The position numbers were made by a program, and so were the translations under genes. A DNA stretch of 16,487 nt from Prevotella sp. UBA1378 (GTDB lineage: Bacteria; Bacteroidota; Bacteroidia; Bacteroidales; Bacteroidaceae). Position 1 is the first letter of the stretch. The number at the start of each line of letters is the position of its first letter. The notes under the pieces are model-generated. The model was not told where the DNA came from and made no database searches. It saw only the letters and a program-made list of their open reading frames with translations. The stretch lies in contig DBRC01000029.1 in NCBI GenBank assembly GCA_002305505.1, positions 1 to 16,487 on the forward strand, read 5' to 3'. Shown one piece after another: positions 7,067-14,365 of the stretch.

Positions 7067-8137
7067 ATGCCCAACGAAAAAATCAGAATCAAAGATATCG
7101 CAGAGCGGTCGGGGGTATCAGTGGGTACGGTCGACAGGGTATTGCACGACCGCCCCAACGTATCCAAGACAGCACGCGAGAAAGTGGAAAAAGCCCTGAA
7201 AGAGATGGACTACCGCCCGAACATGTATGCAAGCGCCTTGGCGTACAACAAGAAATACACGTTCTATTGCCTCATCCCCAAGCACGAATCGGAGGCTTAT
7301 TGGGAAGAGATAGAAGAGGGAGCCATGACCGCTTGCGAAAGACGCCGCGACTTCCATGTCAGCCTGAAGATGATTTACTATAAGAGGTTCGACCTCGACA
7401 CTTTCGAGAAAGCCACCGCCGAGTGCCTTAAGGCCCGGCCCGACGGAGTCATCATCGTACCGTCCACGCTCGACTATACGCGCAAGTTTACGGACATACT
7501 GCATGAACAGAATACACCTTTCATATTATTAGACTCTTACATGCCCGACCTTAAGCCCCTTTCGTTCTACGGGCAAGATTCGTTCTGTAGCGGTTACTTT
7601 GCCGCCCGCATGTTGATGCTCGTGGCATATAAGGAGACCGAAATCCTCTTGATGAAACAAATGAAGGACGGCTACGTAGCAAGCAAGCAGCAGGAGAACC
7701 GCGAGACCGGGTTCCGCCATTACATGCACGACCATTTTCCGGATATAAGAATTACAGAGGTGGATTTATCCTTAGACAAGGAAAAGGAAGAATACGACGC
7801 CATATTAGAACGGTTCTTCATGCAGCACCCGCATGTGCACCATTGCATCACATTCACTTCGAAAGCCCATCTTGTAGGGGAATTCCTTTTGAGAAGCAAT
7901 CGCCGCAACATACAAATCATGGGATACGACATGGTTGAGAAAAACGCGGAATGCCTGAAGCAAGGCAGCATCTCGTTCCTCATCGCGCAACACGCCTTCA
8001 TGCAAGGATACGCCTGCGTCGAAACGCTTTTCGAGGCAATCGTACTGAAGAAGGAGGTGAATCCGGTAAACTATATGCCGATTGAAATCCTGACAAAAGA
8101 AAATGTCGACTTCTACAGACGGACGAATATCGGATAA
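7067..8137 (+). CDS. LacI-family transcriptional regulator of the KDG locus
   Basis: A 356-aa one-component regulator. Residues 7-27 form the LacI helix-turn-helix (IRIKDIAERSGVSVGTVDRVL), continued by DRPNVSKTAREKVEKAL and the hinge region after DYRPN (48-60). The rest (about 66-340) is a periplasmic-binding-protein-like effector domain. In place of the usual SxxTVSRVLN the recognition helix reads GTVDRVLH, seen in a subset of LacI proteins. It is divergent from kdgK and 23 bp upstream of uxaA, so it probably controls both arms in response to a hexuronate-pathway intermediate such as KDG. The effector and operator are inferences. A gene symbol such as kdgR is not assigned because function cannot be proved here. 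Confidence 0.9.
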   Translation: MPNEKIRIKDIAERSGVSVGTVDRVLHDRPNVSKTAREKVEKALKEMDYRPNMYASALAYNKKYTFYCLIPKHESEAYWEEIEEGAMTACERRRDFHVSLKMIYYKRFDLDTFEKATAECLKARPDGVIIVPSTLDYTRKFTDILHEQNTPFILLDSYMPDLKPLSFYGQDSFCSGYFAARMLMLVAYKETEILLMKQMKDGYVASKQQENRETGFRHYMHDHFPDIRITEVDLSLDKEKEEYDAILERFFMQHPHVHHCITFTSKAHLVGEFLLRSNRRNIQIMGYDMVEKNAECLKQGSISFLIAQHAFMQGYACVETLFEAIVLKKEVNPVNYMPIEILTKENVDFYRRTNIG

Positions 8138-8160
8138 TTTCAAACTAAATAACTACTAAA

Positions 8161-9654
8161 ATGCAACAAACATTCATCAAAATCAACCCGGCCGACTCGG
8201 TCGTTGTCTGTCTGCAGGCAATGAAGCAGGGCGATGTTATCAGCATCGACGGCCAACAAATCACAGTCAACCAAGACACACCTGCCGGCCATAAGGTGCT
8301 TATCACAGATACACCGGAAGGGACCGACATCATCAAATACGGCTACCCGATCGGCCATGCCATGCAAGACTTGAAAGCCGGCGACTGGGTTAATGAGGAC
8401 AACCTAAAGACCAACCTGTCGGGCACGCTCGAATACACCTATCAGCCCGTAAAGGAGAAACTGAATATCGAAAATGAGAACCGCACCTTCAAGGGATACG
8501 TCCGCAGGAACGGGGATGTCGGCGTGCGCAACGAGATATGGATTGTGCCGACAGTAGGCTGTGTCAACGGAATTGCCGAACGACTGGCACAGCAACTGCG
8601 GCAGGAGACAGGAGAAGAACACGTGGACGCCATTTACACATGGCACCACAACTACGGTTGCTCGCAGCTTTCAGGCGACCACGAGAACACACGCAAGATT
8701 TTGCGCGACATCGTGCTCCACCCCAACGCCGGAGCCGTCCTCATCGTGGGGCTCGGATGCGAGAACAACCAGCCCGACCAGTTTGTCGAACTGTTGGGCG
8801 ACTATGACAAGGAAAGGATAAAACTGATGGTTACGCAGAAAATCGACGGCGATGAGCTGGAGGCCGGAATGGAGATTCTCCGCAGCCTTTATGCCGTTGC
8901 CAAGCAGGACAAACGCGTAGACGTGCCGGTCAGCAAGCTGCGCATCGGCTTGAAGTGCGGCGGTTCCGACGGCTTCAGCGGCATTACGGCCAATCCGCTC
9001 GTCGGCGAATTCTCCGACTGGTTAGTAGCGCAGGGCGGGACATCCGTCTTAACGGAAGTGCCCGAAATGTTCGGCGCAGAGACCATCCTCATGAACCGCT
9101 GCGAGAACGAACAGCTTTTCAAGGAAACGGTCAGCCTGATTAATAACTTCAAAGAGTATTTCATCAGCCACGGCGAACCCGTAGGTGAAAACCCGAGCCC
9201 CGGAAATAAGGCCGGCGGCATCTCCACCCTTGAAGACAAGGCTCTGGGCTGTACGCAGAAATGCGGCAGGGCACCTGTCAGCGGCGTGCTGGAATACGGA
9301 GACATCCTGAGGAACAACGGCCTGAACCTGCTTTCTGCACCGGGCAACGACCTTGTAGCTTCCACGGCACTGGCTTCCTGCGGTTGCCATATCGTACTTT
9401 TCACCACCGGCCGCGGCACGCCGTTCGGAACTTTTGTCCCGACAATGAAGATTTCCACCAACCCCACTTTGGCTGAACGCAAGCCCAACTGGGTGGACTT
9501 CAGTGCCGGCCAGCTGATTGAAGGGCGGACGATGAAGCAGCTCGTCCCCGAGTTCATCGACAAGGTACTCTCGGTAGCCAGCGGTGAAAAAGCACGCAAC
9601 GAGCTGAACGGCTACCGCGAGATATCCATTTTTAAAAACGGTGTAACCCTGTAA
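8161..9654 (+). CDS. uxaA: Altronate dehydratase (UxaA family)
   Basis: A 497-aa enzyme of the UxaA/GarD family, full length for an altronate dehydratase, which converts D-altronate to 2-keto-3-deoxy-D-gluconate in the cytoplasm. Residues about 1-95 are the small SAF-type domain (IGHAMQDLKAGDWVNEDNL). The catalytic part follows with GCVNGIAERL, HNYGCSQLSGDHENT (163-177), LKCGGSDGFSGITANP (264-279), CTQKCGRAPVSGVLEYGD (364-381) and CGCHIVLFTTGRGTPFG (407-423); the conserved cysteines and histidines fit an iron-dependent dehydratase. It lies 23 bp after the LacI-type gene and 12 bp before the antiporter gene. Its product feeds the divergent kdgK and kdgA. The related galactarate dehydratases are an alternative, but the neighbours favour altronate. 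uxaB and uxaC are not in the window. Confidence 0.93.
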   Translation: MQQTFIKINPADSVVVCLQAMKQGDVISIDGQQITVNQDTPAGHKVLITDTPEGTDIIKYGYPIGHAMQDLKAGDWVNEDNLKTNLSGTLEYTYQPVKEKLNIENENRTFKGYVRRNGDVGVRNEIWIVPTVGCVNGIAERLAQQLRQETGEEHVDAIYTWHHNYGCSQLSGDHENTRKILRDIVLHPNAGAVLIVGLGCENNQPDQFVELLGDYDKERIKLMVTQKIDGDELEAGMEILRSLYAVAKQDKRVDVPVSKLRIGLKCGGSDGFSGITANPLVGEFSDWLVAQGGTSVLTEVPEMFGAETILMNRCENEQLFKETVSLINNFKEYFISHGEPVGENPSPGNKAGGISTLEDKALGCTQKCGRAPVSGVLEYGDILRNNGLNLLSAPGNDLVASTALASCGCHIVLFTTGRGTPFGTFVPTMKISTNPTLAERKPNWVDFSAGQLIEGRTMKQLVPEFIDKVLSVASGEKARNELNGYREISIFKNGVTL

Positions 9655-9666
9655 GCAAGCAAAACG

Positions 9667-10941
9667 TTGAACAAAGGTCTTATAGCACTCAGTCCGCTAC
9701 TGGTTTTCATCCTGCTCTATCTGGTCACCTCGCTCATTGCAGCCGACTTTTATAAAGTGCCGATTACCGTAGCCTTCATGCTATCCTCCGCCTATGCCGT
9801 CGTCATCAACGGCGGCATACCTCTCCGCAAACGTATCGACACCTTCAGCAAAGGAGCAGGTACAGGACAGATGATGTTGATGATATGGATATTTGTGCTC
9901 GCCGGGGCATTTGCCAATTCAGCAAAAGTGATGGGGTCGATTGACGCTACAGTCAACCTGACGCTCAACCTGCTGCCGGGCAACATGCTTCTGGCGGGGC
10001 TGTTCTTAGCGGCCTGCTTCATCTCGCTTTCCATCGGGACCAGCGTCGGCACCATCGTTGCCCTCACGCCTATTGCCGCCGGGATAGCCCATCATACCGG
10101 TGCAAGCGTCCCGATGCTGACGGCCATCGTCGCCGGCGGTTCCTTTTTCGGCGACAACCTTTCGTTCATCTCCGATACCACCATCGTTGCAACATCGACA
10201 CAAGGCTGCAAACAGAGCGACAAGTTTCATGTCAACTCGTTCATCGTAGTACCGGCCGCATTGGTCATCCTCGCAGTCTATATACTGACGGGCAGCGGTG
10301 TCCGCTCGCCGCAGAGCATCCCCGACATAGAATATGTAAAGGTAATCCCGTACATAGCAGTGCTCATAACCGCCGTTTTCGGGATGAACGTCATGGCCGT
10401 TCTTACAATGGGCCTGCTGCTTACGGGTATCATCGGGTTATATGGCGGGGCTTTCGATGTATACGGCTGGTTTCAGTCGATGGGCGACGGCATCATCGGC
10501 ATGGGTGAGCTCATCATCATCACGATGATGGCCGGAGGCCTGCTGGAAATGATAAAGCAGGGCGGCGGCATCGATTATATCATCCGCCACATTACCCGCC
10601 GCATCAGGGGTAAGCGCGGGGCCGAACTAAGCATAGCCGGCTTAGTGAGCCTCGTCAACCTATGCACGGCCAATAATACGGTGGCAATACTGACTGTAGG
10701 TGGCATCGCCAAGCAAATCGGCGACCGGTTCGGGGTCGACAACCGGAAATGTGCGTCAATCCTCGACACTTTCTCGTGTACCGTACAAGGGCTCATCCCT
10801 TACGGCGCACAGATGCTGATGGCCGCCGGACTGGCTGCCGTCAACCCCGTTTCTATCCTGCCCTACCTATATTATCCGCTTGCTGTAGGTATTGCGGCCC
10901 TGGCGGCCATCATATTCAGGTATCCGCGGAAATACAGCTAA
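9667..10941 (+). CDS. NhaC-family Na+/H+ antiporter-like transporter
   Basis: A 424-aa polytopic inner-membrane protein with about ten or more hydrophobic segments. It carries the ion-transporter block SIGTSVGTIVALTPI (122-136) and the NhaC-type motif FFGDNLSFISDTTIV (160-174) with D163 and D170, matching the family pattern GDxxSxxSDTT. A second related stretch is near VNLCTANNTVAILTVGG. The likely start is a TTG 12 bp after the uxaA stop; no in-frame ATG exists near it and the TTG gives a normal N-terminus running into the first membrane segment. Its tight linkage to uxaA suggests either sodium/proton balance during uptake of sugar acids or direct transport of an organic acid, as some NhaC relatives exchange organic acids. 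The substrate cannot be read from the sequence. Confidence 0.88.
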   Translation: MNKGLIALSPLLVFILLYLVTSLIAADFYKVPITVAFMLSSAYAVVINGGIPLRKRIDTFSKGAGTGQMMLMIWIFVLAGAFANSAKVMGSIDATVNLTLNLLPGNMLLAGLFLAACFISLSIGTSVGTIVALTPIAAGIAHHTGASVPMLTAIVAGGSFFGDNLSFISDTTIVATSTQGCKQSDKFHVNSFIVVPAALVILAVYILTGSGVRSPQSIPDIEYVKVIPYIAVLITAVFGMNVMAVLTMGLLLTGIIGLYGGAFDVYGWFQSMGDGIIGMGELIIITMMAGGLLEMIKQGGGIDYIIRHITRRIRGKRGAELSIAGLVSLVNLCTANNTVAILTVGGIAKQIGDRFGVDNRKCASILDTFSCTVQGLIPYGAQMLMAAGLAAVNPVSILPYLYYPLAVGIAALAAIIFRYPRKYS

Positions 10942-10999
10942 AGCGGAGCCACTGAGCCTGACAGAATAAACGTGTTACACATAGCTTTCTCTTTAAAAC

Positions 11000-12109
11000 A
11001 TGGATGTCATACAACGTAATTTCTTCCGACTGCTCCGCAGCGGTACCTTCGGCAACGGCGAGGCTGTCGAACCGATGTCGGCCTGGAAATGGAGCTACCT
11101 GCACCAGCTTTCCCTTATGCACGGCGTAGCAGCCCTCGTATATGACGGCATCCAAAACCACCGGAACGAATTTTTCATGCAGCTGCCCGCTGCCCAAACA
11201 AGCATTTGGGAGAAGACCGTAAGAGACATCGAGCACGACAACCGCCACATTAACACCTATCTCAGCGAACTGTTTTCCCTGCTTAACAAACTGCAACTGC
11301 GCCCCATCCTGCTGAAGGGGCAAGGTACCGGGACACTTTACGGCCAGCCGCTGCACCGCACCGGCGGCGATATAGACATCTACTTCCCCTACGAACCCCA
11401 GGCAAGGAAAGCCGCCCAATGGGCCAAGCAGCATGCGGCCGACTTTGACGCGAGCGAGAAACATTACCTGCAGTACCGCTGGCACGGCATAAAGGTGGAG
11501 CACCACAAGCACATGCAACGGCTGACGAACATGCTGCACAACCGCACTTTGCAGAAAATCATCAATGCCGAAATCCGTTGCTGCGACTCCTCATACGCTG
11601 TCATTAACGGCATGCGTGTCGAAGTGGTCCCCCCCACCCTCGACCTTCTGCTCATCCTTCTCCGCATCACGCGCTATATGCTCAACGAGGGCATATCCCT
11701 GAAACAGGTGGTCGACCTCGGGATGTTCCTGCGGAAGAAAGGCGATAAGGTAGACTTCGTGAAACTGCAGTCGTGGTTAAAGGCGCTCAAGCTGCAGCGC
11801 ATTACACACTTGCAGGGCGCCTTGCTCATTCGCCTGTTCCATTTTGCAGAAGACGAAATTCCCTTCATGGCGCCCGATAGCAGCAAGGATATCGGGACGG
11901 TCATGAAGGAAATATTTATTTTGAGGAACACTCATGCCGACGAATGGTATTTTACGCAGGGGAAAAACATTTTCGTACGGAGCAGCGACTCTACAGCTAT
12001 GTTCTGGCATCTGCGCCACAGCACCAAGTATTTCAGCTACTATCCCAGCGAAACGGTCACCAACTTGTTTGCCTCCTTTGCCCACTCGCTGTCGCACATA
12101 GAGGAATAG
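11000..12109 (+). CDS. Nucleotidyltransferase family protein (NTP_transf_5 type)
   Basis: A 369-aa cytoplasmic protein whose core motif RPILLKGQGTGTLYG (101-115) followed by PLHRTGGDIDIYF (117-129) is typical of the PF14907 nucleotidyltransferase family. D124 and D126 of GDIDIY are the probable metal-binding aspartates. The remainder is mainly helical and without recognised motifs. The substrate is unknown; relatives often occur near cell-surface polysaccharide genes in Bacteroidales. It follows the antiporter by 58 bp with no obvious terminator between them, so it may be read from the same transcript, although it has no evident role in hexuronate use. It converges with the zinc-ribbon gene. 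Confidence 0.85.
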   Translation: MDVIQRNFFRLLRSGTFGNGEAVEPMSAWKWSYLHQLSLMHGVAALVYDGIQNHRNEFFMQLPAAQTSIWEKTVRDIEHDNRHINTYLSELFSLLNKLQLRPILLKGQGTGTLYGQPLHRTGGDIDIYFPYEPQARKAAQWAKQHAADFDASEKHYLQYRWHGIKVEHHKHMQRLTNMLHNRTLQKIINAEIRCCDSSYAVINGMRVEVVPPTLDLLLILLRITRYMLNEGISLKQVVDLGMFLRKKGDKVDFVKLQSWLKALKLQRITHLQGALLIRLFHFAEDEIPFMAPDSSKDIGTVMKEIFILRNTHADEWYFTQGKNIFVRSSDSTAMFWHLRHSTKYFSYYPSETVTNLFASFAHSLSHIEE

Positions 12110-12133
12110 CAGCCTTTACCGATTCCGGGTACA

Positions 12134-12162
12134 ACCTGTGGGTACCTGGTGAATCCACAGGT
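12134..12162. terminator. Hairpin between convergent genes
   Basis: ACCTGTGG (12134-12141) and CCACAGGT (12155-12162) are perfect 8-bp inverted arms with a 13-base loop. They fill the gap between two convergent genes and the right arm touches the stop codon of the zinc-ribbon gene. A bidirectional terminator is the natural reading, but no strong T-tract is present on either side. Confidence 0.5.
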
Positions 12163-13325
12163 CACTGAACTACCTTCTGCATGTTCAAGTCGCAGATTTT
12201 CCCGTCGGTAGATATCTTGGCCGTCACCTTATAGGTATTAAACGTTTCTTTCTCCTTGTCCGTCCTGTCTATTTTCTGGTCTACGGTAAAAGTCACCGAG
12301 TACTCGTACCCGCCGTCCCCAGCCTCCTGCTTATCTATCTTCCAGTCGTTGTTCAGCGTGAAAGCCATGTTGTTGATGTCTTCCGGGGCATACAGCTTGT
12401 TCATATAGCTGATGACATCGCTCTTCGATGCATTGGCCTTATGGAGGAAACTGGTAAGGATACTGCTTAAGGTGGTAGTAAGCGACACCTCGTCCTTGCT
12501 CGACAGCGCCTTGAAATAGGTTGCGAAGAGCTGGCTGACGAGCTGTTTGTCGCCCGCACTCACCATCTTGCCCTGTGCTTTCTCGAAAGCAGCCTTAGCC
12601 TCGTCGAAATAGGCTCCGTCGCCATGTTGCGCCATGTAGTTCCGGTAAGCTTCCGGCGTATCGTCCATAGTGGCAGAGATCCAGTCGAGCGAGTCGATTT
12701 TTATCTTCGCTTCAATAATGTGTACGCTCCCCGGATGCAACTGGATATAACGCTCCAGCGCCGTTTTCGAGTTGCTGACGAGCACATTGTCCCAATCCGC
12801 ATCCACCTGCTTCAGCCGTTCGAGGCGCGCTGAGATGGAGTCGATATGTTCGGCCGGTGCCTCCGTATACATATCGAGGAAATTCTGCAAAACACCGGGT
12901 TCCGAACTTTGCATGGCATTTTCGTACGCCGCAAGCTCGTTCCTGTCCTGGACGTTCTTATAGAAATAAACGCCCAAGAACACTATCACAAGGGCTATCA
13001 CAAAAGCCACGACCAAGGCAGCATACGACCTCTTCGGCTTCGGTTGTTGCACCTGTCCGGCCGGCTGCATCCCACTGCCCGCCCCGGCTGCCGCCGCAGG
13101 TTGCTCAGTAACTTCCGCAGGTTGCCCGGAAACGGTTTGTTCCATACCGGGACTTCCGTTAATCGGACGATGGCATGCCGGGCACATCGCCTGATTCTTG
13201 AACACTATCTCGCCGCAATCGGGACACCTTGTCACCTTTCCGGCTATTTCGATTCCGCAGCTCGGACATGCTTTTGCCTGATCACTCACTTGGTGACCGC
13301 ATTCAGGACATTTTATTATCGCCAT
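12162..13325 (-). CDS. Membrane-anchored double zinc-ribbon protein
   Basis: A 387-aa protein of unknown function. The N-terminus carries two zinc ribbons made of four CxxC pairs (C6/C9, C20/C23, C34/C37, C48/C51). A Pro/Ala/Gln-rich linker (about 57-99) leads to one membrane segment (101-122). Residues about 125-265 are helical and repeat-like, with a tract resembling TPR-type repeats (PEAYRNYMAQHGDGAYFDEA), and about 265-385 look like a compact alpha/beta domain similar to NTF2-like or DUF4878-type folds. With no signal peptide, the zinc ribbons should be cytoplasmic and the C-terminal part outside the inner membrane. It lies 16 bp after the GH25 gene and is very likely co-transcribed, which points to the cell envelope. 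Confidence 0.85.
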   Translation of the reverse strand: MAIIKCPECGHQVSDQAKACPSCGIEIAGKVTRCPDCGEIVFKNQAMCPACHRPINGSPGMEQTVSGQPAEVTEQPAAAAGAGSGMQPAGQVQQPKPKRSYAALVVAFVIALVIVFLGVYFYKNVQDRNELAAYENAMQSSEPGVLQNFLDMYTEAPAEHIDSISARLERLKQVDADWDNVLVSNSKTALERYIQLHPGSVHIIEAKIKIDSLDWISATMDDTPEAYRNYMAQHGDGAYFDEAKAAFEKAQGKMVSAGDKQLVSQLFATYFKALSSKDEVSLTTTLSSILTSFLHKANASKSDVISYMNKLYAPEDINNMAFTLNNDWKIDKQEAGDGGYEYSVTFTVDQKIDRTDKEKETFNTYKVTAKISTDGKICDLNMQKVVQ

Positions 13326-13341
13326 TTTACGAATATTTATT

Positions 13342-14034
13342 TTAATGTTTAAATCTGATTTCCCTCAAGCCGTGTTTTCCCATAAAGCGGCTCTTATCCA
13401 CATACCCGTTGATACCTACTATCCGTCCCTTACCGGTATACTGCCACATGGTAATATCCCTCTCGTCGGCAAGCACAGGCTCTTCGGCTGTATACATCGC
13501 GATCATGAGCTGATAGTCGTCTATCTTGCCCACAAGGTGGCGGTTATAAAAATTACGGAATGTATAAAGCAACGGCTTCTGCTTATAAGCCTCTTCTATC
13601 ATATCAAGAAACTTGAAGAGCGAATCGCAGAACTCGTCGGTAGAAAGCCCCTGTGTTGTCTCCACATCAATCATCGGAAGCAAATCCTGCTCCCCGGGCA
13701 AACATTGCGTCTTAAAATTCTCCAGTTGCTTGGCCTGCTCGGTTTTCGGGCGGTAATAATGATAACTCCCAACCTTCAAGCCGTTTTTCTGTGCTAATTG
13801 TATATTACGCTCATACGTGGGGTCTATCCTGTCGCCGCCTTCCGTTGCCTTCAAATACACATAAGCCATTTTGGTGTTACTGCCGACAGTTTCCCAGAAC
13901 ACCTCTCCCTGATAATGGCTGAGGTCGATTCCATGCACATGGGTACAAGTGTCCTCACACTGCACATTTACATCATCCTGTGCGCACACTGTCATTGAAA
14001 ACACCGTAAAAGCGAGCAAAATCTTTTTTCTCAT
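13342..14034 (-). CDS. Secreted GH25 (lysozyme-like) hydrolase
   Basis: A 230-aa protein with a signal peptide (1-18, cleavage likely after VCA) followed by a glycoside hydrolase family 25 domain. The family's active-site landmarks are GIDLSHYQG with D37, YVYLKATEG (58-66), GSYHYYRP (89-96) and LLPMIDVE with D123 and E125; D123/E125 correspond to the catalytic acid pair on the barrel. GH25 enzymes are beta-1,4-N-acetylmuramidases, so it probably acts on peptidoglycan in the periplasm or outside. The cysteines near the N-terminus (C26, C30) could form a disulfide. It is the first gene of a two-gene unit with the zinc-ribbon protein. Confidence 0.93.
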   Translation of the reverse strand: MRKKILLAFTVFSMTVCAQDDVNVQCEDTCTHVHGIDLSHYQGEVFWETVGSNTKMAYVYLKATEGGDRIDPTYERNIQLAQKNGLKVGSYHYYRPKTEQAKQLENFKTQCLPGEQDLLPMIDVETTQGLSTDEFCDSLFKFLDMIEEAYKQKPLLYTFRNFYNRHLVGKIDDYQLMIAMYTAEEPVLADERDITMWQYTGKGRIVGINGYVDKSRFMGKHGLREIRFKH

Positions 14035-14057
14035 TACACTAAAAACAAATTCAGCTG

Positions 14058-14088
14058 CAAATGTATATAAAATTTTCGAAATAACAGA
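14058..14088 (-). promoter_or_regulatory. Candidate promoter of the GH25 / zinc-ribbon unit
   Basis: On the minus strand TACATTTG (14065-14058) matches TAnnTTTG, and TCTG (14088-14085) stands exactly 19 bp upstream, three of four matches to the -33 TTTG. Transcription would begin near 14051, leaving a short leader of about 15-20 nt. Confidence 0.55.
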
Positions 14089-14237
14089 CCCGCCGCAAGA
14101 AAAAGTTGTTTCCGAACACAGGAATTATACAAAGTCTATAGTTTACCCTACGGGTGAACAGGAAGAAAAAGCATGGCGCCGTTACCGTGCATCATCTGTT
14201 AATATTCATTAAGCCAAGATGTGTTTTTTATAAATAT
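14089..14237. other. Divergent intergenic stretch with a hairpin
   Basis: No gene is evident between the two divergent promoters. The only clear structure is GTTTACCC (14141-14148), TAC, GGGTGAAC (14152-14159), an 8-bp stem with one G-T pair and a 3-base loop. No T-tract follows on either strand, so a terminator role is unlikely. Confidence 0.55.
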
Positions 14238-14268
14238 TTTGCTGTTTCGGGAAAAAGGTGTAATTTTG
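14238..14268 (+). promoter_or_regulatory. Promoter of rpsA
   Basis: TTTG (14238-14241), then exactly 19 bp, then TAATTTTG (14261-14268): a full match to the Bacteroidales vegetative consensus TTTG-N19-TAnnTTTG. The start point should lie near 14275, giving a leader of about 90 nt. Such a strong match fits a highly expressed ribosomal protein gene. Confidence 0.8.
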
Positions 14269-14321
14269 CACGCGCAAATGTGAAACACCTTATTATTAAG
14301 GCGTGGAACGATATAATTAAC

Positions 14322-14338
14322 ATAAAGTCTAACTTTAT
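14322..14338 (+). promoter_or_regulatory. Leader hairpin upstream of rpsA
   Basis: ATAAAGT (14322-14328) and ACTTTAT (14332-14338) form a perfect 7-bp stem with a 3-base CTA loop, ending 27 bases before the start codon. A second weaker stem, CCTTA/TAAGG, lies at about 14287-14301. The stretch from 14339 to the ATG is an unpaired A/T-rich tract without a Shine-Dalgarno sequence. In other bacteria S1 binds its own leader to repress translation; a similar role here is inferred. Confidence 0.45.
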
Positions 14339-14365
14339 TAAATTCAAACAAACAATTTAATTTTT

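Noticed and set aside
8889..9599. Long open frame antisense to uxaA
   Set aside because: It lies inside a well-recognised enzyme gene, has no recognisable motifs, and is a by-product of base composition.
10916..11539. A 207-codon frame opposite the nucleotidyltransferase gene
   Set aside because: The plus-strand frame carries the GDIDIY active-site motif; the antisense frame has no signal and overlaps the end of the antiporter gene.
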